This document shows, one piece after another, positions 47,965 through 55,349 of a stretch of DNA of 55,359 bases. Position 1 is the first letter of the stretch; every line of letters starts with the position of its first letter. The stretch comes from a virus: positions 1-55,359 of the IMG/VR virus record IMGVR_UViG_3300048580_000268; one strand, written 5' to 3'. Made by a program: the position numbers and the translations under genes. The notes below the pieces were generated by a model. That model was given only the letters and a program-made list of their open reading frames with translations. It was not told the DNA's origin and made no database searches.

Positions 47965-48393
47965 TCAGGTAAATTCTAAACGTGGGCGGATAGACATGGC
48001 GTAGGTCTGCTTGGCGACGTTGATGTACATCTCACGATCCATGCCAGCGAGAGCGGTCTGTGCGGCCACGTTCGTGACGCTGCTGACGGTGCTGACGGTG
48101 CTGACGGTGCTGATGGTGCCGAGCGTCAAGGAGGCGCTGATGGCGTCGAGCGTGACACGCTGGCGCTGCTGCCCGTCGACCACGGCGTTCGACTCCAATA
48201 ATTTTACAACCCTACTTAATAAAACAATAAGATTATCAGTACGATCCGCTTCGACTGGGATCTGACCTGACTCAAAGAAAATATCATTACCTGCCGCATC
48301 CACAAGCATGTGTTTGGGAGTATGCACATTATTACTCAGAACTGTAGCAACAGAAGTGTCTGCTCCAGTTCCGTCTTTGATTGATAAGGGCAT
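47965..48393 (-). CDS. Chimeric virion-linked protein, 142 aa
   Basis: A 142-residue protein starting MPLSIKDGTGADTSVATVL. The first about 65 residues (coded above 48195) use AT-rich codons; the rest is GC-rich like the following gene, including a TVS repeat (ISTVSTVSTVSS) and the end YINVAKQTYAMSIRPRLEFT. It looks like an adaptor joining tail or fibre parts. AAGGAG precedes the ATG. Confidence 0.78.
   Translation of the reverse strand: MPLSIKDGTGADTSVATVLSNNVHTPKHMLVDAAGNDIFFESGQIPVEADRTDNLIVLLSRVVKLLESNAVVDGQQRQRVTLDAISASLTLGTISTVSTVSTVSSVTNVAAQTALAGMDREMYINVAKQTYAMSIRPRLEFT
48082..48117. repeat. 9-bp tandem repeat (GCTGACGGT), four units
   Basis: Three perfect units and one with one mismatch. 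On the coding strand they give the repeated Thr-Val-Ser of the 142-residue protein. Confidence 0.88.
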
Positions 48394-48405
48394 GTTTTCA
48401 TCTCC

Positions 48406-50364
48406 TTAGAAAACGATAGGAATATACTGTGAATTGCGAGAATCACTGAAGTCAAGTGTTGGAATATAAACTGGTGGTGGAGGCTCTTCATCTCCAGTTA
48501 GACTAATATATAGTGTTACTATACTGTCTGTATTCAAAGATTTGAACCAGGGATTCGCCTCCTGCGCTGAGCTTCCATCACTATAATTTAGGTTTAGTAA
48601 TGTTTCTGATTTTTTTGGGTAAGCTAGAGCATTAAACCAGGATAATTGTTGTTGAATGTCATAAACACTATTTGCCAAATCGTGCGTGTTTGGCGTGACG
48701 AACTCAGAGTAGTTAACGCCTTTTGCAGTTAAAGCTGTTTTAAGCGCTGCTTCATGTTCCCAGTGAACTAAGTAATCTGCTGTTCCACGTTCATAAGCAA
48801 CTGGACACAGATTTGATAAAGAATTAAGATTTATATGATCGGCAATACTTTGTGTAGGGAACGTTGGTGAAGTTAAAGTACCGTTGGCATGTAGACCTTG
48901 AAACCAGCGATAAGCAAGACGGTTTATAACTGAACCAGCATCTGGGTGTGACGGGTCCCAAGACCTAGCTAAATCAAGATCAACTGGAGCGCAAAACACA
49001 TAAGCTCCAATAAAGTCTGGATCTTCTCCATTATAGCCGCTTCCCCAAGGTAGCTCGGCTAGAGTAGCCCCAAGTATTGTCATCTTGTTTCCAGCAGAGT
49101 CTGTCTCTAGGTTTTTTGTCATTGCCGCGGCTAAAGCTATATACCCGCCAGCAGAATAACCAGTGGCAAACATTTTATCTGGGTTAATTTTTAGACTCTC
49201 CGCGTTATCTCTCATATATGCTGCGGCTAATTTATAGTCTATAATAAAACTTGGGTATCTACCCCCGACATTGCCTGTTCCATAAGCTGTGTAAGGAGCA
49301 ACCACGCTATTTGAGTCTGTTTTCACATATTGAATAGATGCAATAGCATACCCAGCGTTAAGCATGTCTGTTTTCCAATTTTCTGGAAGAACACTTTTAT
49401 CTTTTTCAGAGAAGAATCCTGGGTGAGCCCAACAGACAACCGGCCATCCTCCAACCGGAGGGGTTGGCCCAGGTAGGTAAAGATCAAATTTTCTATTGTA
49501 GTTTAATGGACTAGACGCGTAAGATATGTTGAGAGTTTCTTGTGGGGTTCCAAATGGACTAGAGACGGTAGAACTAGTAGAAAAAGTTGCAGGATTTACG
49601 TTATAAGAACCTTTTGGTGATTCATCCCATGACGGCGCCCCAACAGCGGTTGTCGATGCTGGTGTTACCCCGTTTTGTGGATTAGAACGGAACTTACCGC
49701 CTAAATTATAGTCATTATGAATTTCCATTTGGGCAAAGTGAAATTGAACAGGCCAATAGCCAGCATTGAGATAACCAAACAGCATGTTATCCCAAGAAAC
49801 AGAAGAAACCGTTTCAGATACCCCGTTAATCGGAGTAAGATTGTCTTCTAAATATACTCTCCAAACAAGGTTATTTGTTCTGTTTGGGTCAGCTTGAATT
49901 TCAATTCTATAAGCCGATGTTGCATTTGGTAAAGAGACGCTACTTCCCGAAGCCGTTCTAATTATTCTATCCGGGCTGGCCGCTCTGGCATAACCTATGT
50001 TTGTTGTAGAGCCAGTTCTAAATGCCAAAAATGTAACCGCTGACGCTGGTGTTTGTGTCTTTATGTAGAATCGAGCAGACCATGGTCCGGTTACTGCGCT
50101 TGGAGTCGGAATGGGTTTGTCGCTTGGAAAGACTCTCCAGTAAAAGAGATCGCCACCGACGGCAGAGTCTAGCGCGTGAAGCGATTTTAAAACTCGACCA
50201 TTTGACATTGTAAAGGACGATGTTTCCAACCGAGGAACTGACGCTAAAGTACCTAAAGTAGAACCAGTAACTCCGGTACCAACATCATCAAACCCATTTG
50301 CCGTTGGGCCTGCGATTTGATTGTTGACTAATCCGTTTCCTTGCCACCTAAATATGCAAGCCAT
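48406..50364 (-). CDS. Tail-associated alpha/beta hydrolase (esterase), 652 aa
   Basis: A 652-residue protein. The N-terminal part (about 1-225) is beta-rich and lectin-like (SARFYIKTQT, YRIEIQADP, VWRVYLEDN). Residues about 290-585 form an alpha/beta hydrolase: oxyanion HPG (314-316), nucleophile GYSAGG (402-407, Ser 404), Asp 530 (GTADYLVH) and His 561 (TPNTHDL). The end is a linker (DEEPPPPVYIP) plus short tail. Placed among fibre genes it probably removes acyl groups from the host surface polymer. The triad is seen; the substrate is not known. Confidence 0.82.
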   Translation of the reverse strand: MACIFRWQGNGLVNNQIAGPTANGFDDVGTGVTGSTLGTLASVPRLETSSFTMSNGRVLKSLHALDSAVGGDLFYWRVFPSDKPIPTPSAVTGPWSARFYIKTQTPASAVTFLAFRTGSTTNIGYARAASPDRIIRTASGSSVSLPNATSAYRIEIQADPNRTNNLVWRVYLEDNLTPINGVSETVSSVSWDNMLFGYLNAGYWPVQFHFAQMEIHNDYNLGGKFRSNPQNGVTPASTTAVGAPSWDESPKGSYNVNPATFSTSSTVSSPFGTPQETLNISYASSPLNYNRKFDLYLPGPTPPVGGWPVVCWAHPGFFSEKDKSVLPENWKTDMLNAGYAIASIQYVKTDSNSVVAPYTAYGTGNVGGRYPSFIIDYKLAAAYMRDNAESLKINPDKMFATGYSAGGYIALAAAMTKNLETDSAGNKMTILGATLAELPWGSGYNGEDPDFIGAYVFCAPVDLDLARSWDPSHPDAGSVINRLAYRWFQGLHANGTLTSPTFPTQSIADHINLNSLSNLCPVAYERGTADYLVHWEHEAALKTALTAKGVNYSEFVTPNTHDLANSVYDIQQQLSWFNALAYPKKSETLLNLNYSDGSSAQEANPWFKSLNTDSIVTLYISLTGDEEPPPPVYIPTLDFSDSRNSQYIPIVF

Positions 50365-51215
50365 TACGTCACCGCAATGTATCGAACCATAGACCCAGCT
50401 TTTGATGTGATAGCTGAGTTGGCAACCTCAGAAGCAAACTGTGCGGTTAACGTTCCATCTGCAGTTGGACGGACAAACCCCTCAATTGTCGCAATGTTGC
50501 CAGCGACGTTGGCTGGAGTGGCGTTGGCTGATCCCGGTCCTTGATACGTACTAGCGAGTTCGTTAACGGTTCTCGTCGATCCTGTAAGTGAATAATCAGA
50601 GCGGTACGCCAACTCATCCTGAGTAGGACCGTTAATGGTAAAACGAGCGCCAGTGGTGGAAGCAGCGGATGTCCAGAAGATAAAGAACTCAAACCAATAA
50701 CGAGTTCCACTGACGACGGGAAAACTAAGACCAGTAATATCAGCAAGTGTGTTGAGTGTTGGGTTACTATTTACTACGTCGGAGCCAAGAACAACTGTCG
50801 ACCATCCTACAGCTTTTACATTTTGAGTCGCTGTAACTAGGGTTTTTAGAGATCCAGCAGCGTTATACGTTTGAAAACCATACCCCTCGCCGTACTCAAT
50901 GCGCTCTGCCGGGCCAAGGACAACCGAAATAATGTCAAAGTTTGTCGTCCCATCAAAAATATAAACTGTAACTGTATGAGTTATAGTATCAGTATTTAAG
51001 ATAGACGCAAAATCAATCACTCTTTGGCTGCTTGCTGCTGGGGCTGAGGCAATTTCAACACCAGTTGTACCGTTAGTGCTCGCGAGCGTAGTCCCAGGAG
51101 TAAACTCGGTAGTAGTTGTAGTTCTCCAACTAGTAACGCACCGCAAAGCAGTTGTTGTGTGCGCGGAAGATAACCGGACCCTTAAAGACTCATTGGTTGA
51201 ATCTAAAATTAACAT
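50364..51215 (-). CDS. Tail fibre-associated beta-rich protein, 283 aa
   Basis: A 283-residue beta-rich, Ser/Thr-rich protein (NESLRVRLSSAHTTTALRCV, TTLASTNGTTGVEIASAPAA, SSQRVIDFASILNTDTITHT, TVTVYIFDGTTNFDIISVVL). This is a domain found at the ends of many phage tail fibre operons. Its stop overlaps the esterase start (TAATG). Likely structural part of the receptor-binding apparatus. Confidence 0.78.
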   Translation of the reverse strand: MLILDSTNESLRVRLSSAHTTTALRCVTSWRTTTTTEFTPGTTLASTNGTTGVEIASAPAASSQRVIDFASILNTDTITHTVTVYIFDGTTNFDIISVVLGPAERIEYGEGYGFQTYNAAGSLKTLVTATQNVKAVGWSTVVLGSDVVNSNPTLNTLADITGLSFPVVSGTRYWFEFFIFWTSAASTTGARFTINGPTQDELAYRSDYSLTGSTRTVNELASTYQGPGSANATPANVAGNIATIEGFVRPTADGTLTAQFASEVANSAITSKAGSMVRYIAVT

Positions 51216-51652
51216 CTTAAAAAGCTCCTTGTTCTTGCTTGAGCATCTGAAATACGAATACCATCTCCAACTCGGGTATAGTGCCCAATATAACCAGTTG
51301 GGACTGGCGCAACTGCGCTCAAGTTTAAAACACCATCAAAGAAATATGTAGATGATGTTACCGCGGTTGCAACTAAGTTAAGATCGGTGATTCTATAGCT
51401 TTGATTCGCTACTAATCCACTAGAAGTCGCCGAAGATATAATCGATGCCAGTGTGTGAGTTGGTAATAAAGAACTACCCCCTCCGCCGCCTGTGGCTTTT
51501 ACTTCATTAATTGCCGCGACGACAGAAGTTTTATCAGTCGTAGTTAAACCAGAAAGTGTTCCAGTGCCAGAGCCCGTTATCAATGTGCGAATAGTTTTAA
51601 ATTCTGTAGCAACGCGAGTGGCTAAACTTGAGACCCCTGTTGCCAAACTCAT
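51209..51652 (-). CDS. Tail fibre protein, short paralogue, 147 aa
   Basis: A 147-residue protein. Residues 1-53 repeat the start of the next gene upstream (LATRVATEFKTIRTLITGSG; GLTTTDKTSVVAAINEVKA). A glycine hinge (TGGGGGSSL) follows, then PTHTLASIISSATSSGLVAN and an intramolecular strand domain. It looks like a duplicated base part with a different distal end. Confidence 0.78.
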   Translation of the reverse strand: MSLATGVSSLATRVATEFKTIRTLITGSGTGTLSGLTTTDKTSVVAAINEVKATGGGGGSSLLPTHTLASIISSATSSGLVANQSYRITDLNLVATAVTSSTYFFDGVLNLSAVAPVPTGYIGHYTRVGDGIRISDAQARTRSFLRC

Positions 51653-52479
51653 TACGCAAGACCTGTTTCAAAGACTGTAACAAAGTTTGTGGTGTGATCG
51701 CCTAAAGCTGTCGTGGTTGCCGTAGAGAGAGGTTTGTTAGCATCAGAAGTATTGTCAACGTTACCAAGCCCGACATCAGACTTGGTCAAAGTGACGGCGC
51801 CTGTCCTGCCCGCGACTGAAGTAACGTCTCCACCAGAACTCAACTGAACCCAGTTTGCTAATATAGTCGGATCGTCCACCGAAAGAACAAAGGTACGGTT
51901 GATGTCTGAGCGAACCGCAATATCACCTCGCTGAGCAGTCAAGGCCAACATAGCAGACTGACTGGCAACCACAAAAGTGTCGTTTATAGCTAGTGGAGGA
52001 AAGACCGAAGTAGGAAGAGTCCCTGTCGTTATGTCAGAAGCTGACCCACTTGTGGCGACAGCAGCGAGACCCAAAGAAGTTCTAGCCGCAGTAGCATCCG
52101 CAGAACCAAGAAGGGTTCGACCAAACACCCCCGAGGTGACGCCAGCTAATGTAGTTAAGTTTGCACTTAAAGGCTGCGCCCAAGCGGTAAGCCTCTGTGT
52201 TAACTTAAGAGGAGTAATTATTCGAGCGTCGTCCGTGCCTGTGGTTGTTTCGGCTTGCGTCGCAATCTCCGCAATACCTTTAACAGATTCTGACGCGTCT
52301 GCTGGAGAGCCCGAGTTGCCCGCTTTAACTTCATTGATCGCAGCTACAACTGAAGTTTTGTCAGTCGTAGTCAGACCGGATAGAGTCCCAGTTCCAGAAC
52401 CTGTAATTATGGTTCTGATGGTTTTGAATTCGGTAGCGACCCTAGTCGCTAAGTTACTAACGTTTGTTGCTAAAGACAT
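51652..52479 (-). CDS. Tail fibre protein, 275 aa
   Basis: A 275-residue protein: N-terminal coiled-coil base (as in the 147-residue paralogue), a KGIAEIATQAETTTGTDDAR unit typical of phage fibres with ITPLKLTQRL, a linker, VASQSAMLALTAQRGDIAVR, and SVAGRTGAVTLTKSDVGLGN with TTNFVTVFETGLA at the end. All are standard tail fibre building blocks. Trimeric fibre expected. Confidence 0.85.
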   Translation of the reverse strand: MSLATNVSNLATRVATEFKTIRTIITGSGTGTLSGLTTTDKTSVVAAINEVKAGNSGSPADASESVKGIAEIATQAETTTGTDDARIITPLKLTQRLTAWAQPLSANLTTLAGVTSGVFGRTLLGSADATAARTSLGLAAVATSGSASDITTGTLPTSVFPPLAINDTFVVASQSAMLALTAQRGDIAVRSDINRTFVLSVDDPTILANWVQLSSGGDVTSVAGRTGAVTLTKSDVGLGNVDNTSDANKPLSTATTTALGDHTTNFVTVFETGLA

Positions 52480-52712
52480 CAGATCAATCCATTCTCAAAC
52501 AGTAAAGACAAACTGGCTATATCATCATAGGCTGGGTGTGGAGTTGCCGAAGACAAATGATTTTGAAAGTCAGTTGCTAAAGAATAATCACCAGGTAATC
52601 CTACTGGCCCAACTGGACCCGCGTTTACAAGACTGACTACACCAGCTTTACTAACGAAAATCTTTTGCGTCGCGACTACGACTTGGATTTCGTTTTGAAA
52701 TGGATTGCTCAT
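52479..52712 (-). CDS. Small collagen-like tail protein, 77 aa
   Basis: A 77-residue protein (MSNPFQNEIQVVVATQKIFV...) with GPVGPVGLPGDYS, a short collagen-like stretch, then a helical end (SATPHPAYDDIASLSLLFEN). It is overlapped at both ends by its neighbours. Likely a small fibre-attachment part. Confidence 0.75.
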   Translation of the reverse strand: MSNPFQNEIQVVVATQKIFVSKAGVVSLVNAGPVGPVGLPGDYSLATDFQNHLSSATPHPAYDDIASLSLLFENGLI

Positions 52713-53029
52713 GAAGTAACCACCTTCTTAAACGCCACCTTGAGTGGCTCTTTAAAGACAGGTAGAAAAGCTCCAGAGCTTTCTCGCTTGAGATCCATAT
52801 AGCCGTACTTTTTTTGTACGTCTTCGATTTCAGACTCCGGTAAAATCAAAGTGAGCTCACCATCAACACCGTTTGTTGTAAAATTTACTGTCCAAGTAGA
52901 AAGTAAAGGTGAGGTGTGATCAATTTCTTCTCGTATCTCACTGGTTATTGTATCTTGAGAAACATCGAACCCAAGTCCAATAGAGACAATGTTTGTTCTA
53001 TTCTTGTAGATTATAAGTTCATTCTCCAT
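52709..53029 (-). CDS. Tail fibre-associated beta-strand protein, 106 aa
   Basis: A 106-residue protein starting MENELIIYKNRTNIVSIGLG, FDVSQDTITSEIREEIDHTS, TWTVNFTTNGVDGELTLILP, EPLKVAFKKVVTS. This single beta-sandwich is common in siphophage tail fibre operons. Start at 53029 chosen for GAGGAGGAG upstream. Confidence 0.78.
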   Translation of the reverse strand: MENELIIYKNRTNIVSIGLGFDVSQDTITSEIREEIDHTSPLLSTWTVNFTTNGVDGELTLILPESEIEDVQKKYGYMDLKRESSGAFLPVFKEPLKVAFKKVVTS

Positions 53030-53354
53030 AGGACTCCTCCTCAAACATCTCTTGCCCAGCATAAGATTTCATAGCCATAAGCGCCTGAGAATATAGCTCT
53101 TCAATCCGTTTAGCCGATGCCATCTGTTCCATCTTAGCCTCAAGAAGTCTGTTTTCTCCAGACAAACGCTCTTGTTCAAGTTTTTCTCTAGAAGATCCAA
53201 GCTTTAAGTAGTGCGTTATTACCTGAGAAGAAGCTGTTCCGTCAACTAATTGCTTTTCTGCCAAGTCCACAGCCAGAGAGATAAGCTGATTCTCTCGCCC
53301 TTTTTCTGTGTCTGCTGGGCGTTTTTTACGTCGTTCTTGTTTTTTTAACGCCAT
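53019..53354 (-). CDS. Terminase small subunit-like protein, 111 aa
   Basis: A 111-residue charged helical protein: basic start (ALKKQERRKKRPADTEKGRE), LAEKQLVDGTASSQVITHYL, KLGSSREKLEQERLSGENRL, then a coiled coil. The motif VITHYLKLGS-REKLEQERL is characteristic of a group often annotated as terminase small subunit in actinophages and others. It lies 9.6 kb from the large subunit. AGAGGAG precedes the ATG. Confidence 0.62.
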   Translation of the reverse strand: MALKKQERRKKRPADTEKGRENQLISLAVDLAEKQLVDGTASSQVITHYLKLGSSREKLEQERLSGENRLLEAKMEQMASAKRIEELYSQALMAMKSYAGQEMFEEESYGE

Positions 53355-53377
53355 ATATCTCTCCTCTCTGTAAACAT

Positions 53378-53436
53378 GTGACCCCGACTGAGGTTCAAGC
53401 GCCGGAGGACACGCGATCCAAATCAGTCGGGGTCAC
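53378..53436. repeat. 14-bp perfect inverted repeat
   Basis: GTGACCCCGACTGA (53378-53391) and TCAGTCGGGGTCAC (53423-53436) pair perfectly with a 31-nt loop. It stands alone between the 299-residue gene and the terminase-small-like gene. No U-tract follows on the minus strand, so it may be a processing, attenuation or DNA recognition element rather than a plain terminator. Confidence 0.85.
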
Positions 53437-53441
53437 GAATT

Positions 53442-54341
53442 TTAATAAACTAATCGTAAGTCGTTTAGGTTTATGGTGAATTCTTTAATGTTAGTGTTCT
53501 TTGCCCAGGTTCCTGCTTGCGTTAGTATAGCAGTACTATTACCGCGGTCAATGTGACGAACACCGTAAGTAACAAGAGCTTTTGCCCTAGCTTCACACTC
53601 TCCTCCTTTAGAAACCATAGACAAATAAGATTTAGAGTTCGGGTCTAATGAGTACCAGGCTCCACAATATGGAAGATTTAAAACGTCTTTAAAGTTTTGA
53701 GCAAATTCTTTTGACCCGTCTCCACCAATATAGTCTTTAGTTGTCAGTGCTTGAACATGTGGATTCTTATCTGAGTTTACTCCCCAAATATAGGCTGAGC
53801 CAGGAAGACCAGCAGCAGTAACTGCGACGCCATCTATAAGTCTTCCATTAAACCAGGCTCCGCGATTAAGTGCTTGTTGTGGAAATCCTGCTGGTAAGAT
53901 GCCCAGGTCTTGATCAAACTGTATCAACTCGTGTACGACTTTGTCCGGACTCATGATAATGCACCGTTTGTCGTATTGCGGCGTTGGATACGCAGTGATC
54001 CAATAGCGAGAACCAGCCAGAGGTAGCGGCAAATTTGATTTCCATTGATTATGCCGCCCATAACCACTACCCCAAGTGACTAACCGTGTCTGTTCTTTAC
54101 CTAGTTGCATGGGGGTTCCTGATCCAACCCCTTCGTGATTGACTCGCCCCGGGTCGGACTTAATAGTTTCTACCGAGTTTGTTCCCCAATTTATTGAAGT
54201 TCCTTGATTTAAAAGAACCTCTTCAACTTTTGATCGGTCTTTGTAACAATCTACAAACTCGCCAATTGGTTGTGAAAAGTTTTTCCACGCAGTGATGTTG
54301 TTAAAGAGTCTTTCTACCGAACTGATTCTTTTAACTGACAC
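53442..54341 (-). CDS. Unrecognised protein in the lysis region, 299 aa
   Basis: A 299-residue, mostly beta-rich protein that I do not recognise. Notable segments: WGTNSVETIKSDPGRVNHEG, GSRYWITAYPTPQYDKRC, PDKVVHELIQFDQDLGILP, GVAVTAAGLPGSAYIWGVNS. No signal peptide or membrane helix. Start GTG with a weak SD. Right after the endolysin in the same direction, so a second cell-wall or surface-acting protein, or a tail-tip protein, is possible. Confidence 0.72.
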   Translation of the reverse strand: MSVKRISSVERLFNNITAWKNFSQPIGEFVDCYKDRSKVEEVLLNQGTSINWGTNSVETIKSDPGRVNHEGVGSGTPMQLGKEQTRLVTWGSGYGRHNQWKSNLPLPLAGSRYWITAYPTPQYDKRCIIMSPDKVVHELIQFDQDLGILPAGFPQQALNRGAWFNGRLIDGVAVTAAGLPGSAYIWGVNSDKNPHVQALTTKDYIGGDGSKEFAQNFKDVLNLPYCGAWYSLDPNSKSYLSMVSKGGECEARAKALVTYGVRHIDRGNSTAILTQAGTWAKNTNIKEFTINLNDLRLVY

Positions 54342-54355
54342 GACGTATCTTCTTT

Positions 54356-55138
54356 CTAGGCTTCTCCATCACGAATTTTAGCTAGAGCAATACAGGTCCA
54401 CCACTTCGTTGAATCCCCAAAAATGCCTGCGGCGTCATTCACAGGAAGTTTCATCAACCGACATTTGTTCTGCCACTGAGAAACCGCTTTTGTTGTAGAA
54501 GGACCGTACGACCCGTCAGTAACTAGTTTGGAGTTTGTGATGAGGTTGAGCGCTTCCTGAATAGATTTAACATCTTCTTTGTTTGTGTTGTCTAACGGCA
54601 CTCTGGTTTTTACAGTAGAGATTTTGTTAAACACTAAACCTGCCATGTACCTACGAAAAGCGACCCAGTCAAACTTGGGCTTTGTTTCGATGTAGCCTAA
54701 AATACCAGACCGACGATAAAGTTCCCAAACTCCACCTCCAGTTCTTGAGCCACCAGAATTAGTGTTACCCTCGATGGTCCAGATACGCCCATCGTTTAAC
54801 TTGGCCTTGACAATACCAATGTGGTCCGGCCGATTAGTAAACTGAAAAATGATCATGTCCCCAGGCTTTGGGTTGTATGACCCCCTTGGCCGCCACTGAC
54901 CAGTCTTCTTAGCATGAGCAACCATGGTTGGAACGTAAGCGCATCCCTTAGAAGTCTGTAGAGGAGGAAAAGGACTTCCAGCTTTCCAGAATAACCATGA
55001 CATAAAGATGCAGCACCAAGCAACACCATTCCAACCGAACCAAACGCCATACTTTTGGCGGTTACTATTCCTTGGGTGTTCGACCGTGCCGACTTCTCTT
55101 TGCGCAATATCAAGAATTCCGTTTCCTACTTCAAACAT
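54356..55138 (-). CDS. Endolysin: CHAP-like amidase/peptidase plus peptidoglycan-binding domain
   Basis: A 260-residue endolysin. N-terminal CHAP/NlpC-like domain: VAWCCIFMSW (Cys 42), PGDMIIFQF, PDHIGIV (His 106), and WTIEGNT (122-126). A C-terminal peptidoglycan-binding domain (about 190-255: DVKSIQEALNLITNSKLVTD, SYGPSTTKAVSQWQNKCRL, FGDSTKWW). No signal sequence, so it should exit through the holin at 21944. Its ATG lies within the end of the small acidic gene. Confidence 0.9.
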   Translation of the reverse strand: MFEVGNGILDIAQREVGTVEHPRNSNRQKYGVWFGWNGVAWCCIFMSWLFWKAGSPFPPLQTSKGCAYVPTMVAHAKKTGQWRPRGSYNPKPGDMIIFQFTNRPDHIGIVKAKLNDGRIWTIEGNTNSGGSRTGGGVWELYRRSGILGYIETKPKFDWVAFRRYMAGLVFNKISTVKTRVPLDNTNKEDVKSIQEALNLITNSKLVTDGSYGPSTTKAVSQWQNKCRLMKLPVNDAAGIFGDSTKWWTCIALAKIRDGEA

Positions 55139-55283
55139 TGATGTCCTCCGTTACGTTCTGCACTGGTTGATCACCATCATCTTCCGTTGGGGACTTGTCG
55201 ATGTCGCTTGGAATCTCGTTTAGGATCTCCGCGGCAGCAAAAGTCTCTTCCGAGTCTTCATCAATAAACTCTATCTCGGTCAT
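55131..55283 (-). CDS. Small acidic protein, 50 aa
   Basis: A 50-residue highly acidic protein (MTEIEFIDEDSEETFAAAEI...; 16 Asp/Glu, few basic residues). AGGAGG lies close before the ATG. Its TGA stop overlaps the endolysin start codon region, so the two genes are translationally coupled. It is the first gene of the leftward transcript. No family recognised; acidity might suit an inhibitor or DNA mimic, but that is speculation. Confidence 0.75.
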   Translation of the reverse strand: MTEIEFIDEDSEETFAAAEILNEIPSDIDKSPTEDDGDQPVQNVTEDINV

Positions 55284-55316
55284 AAGTTCCTCCTGGTCTA
55301 AAAACATTGTGGGAAA

Positions 55317-55330
55317 AGTCCCCGCGGGGC
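55317..55330. repeat. GC-rich palindrome near window end
   Basis: CCCCGCGGGG forms a perfect palindrome near the end, next to the AT-rich AAAATATGAGGGG. It lies between the window end and the first gene, a plausible cos- or promoter-related site. Confidence 0.45.
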
Positions 55331-55349
55331 AAAATATGAGGGGCGGGCG

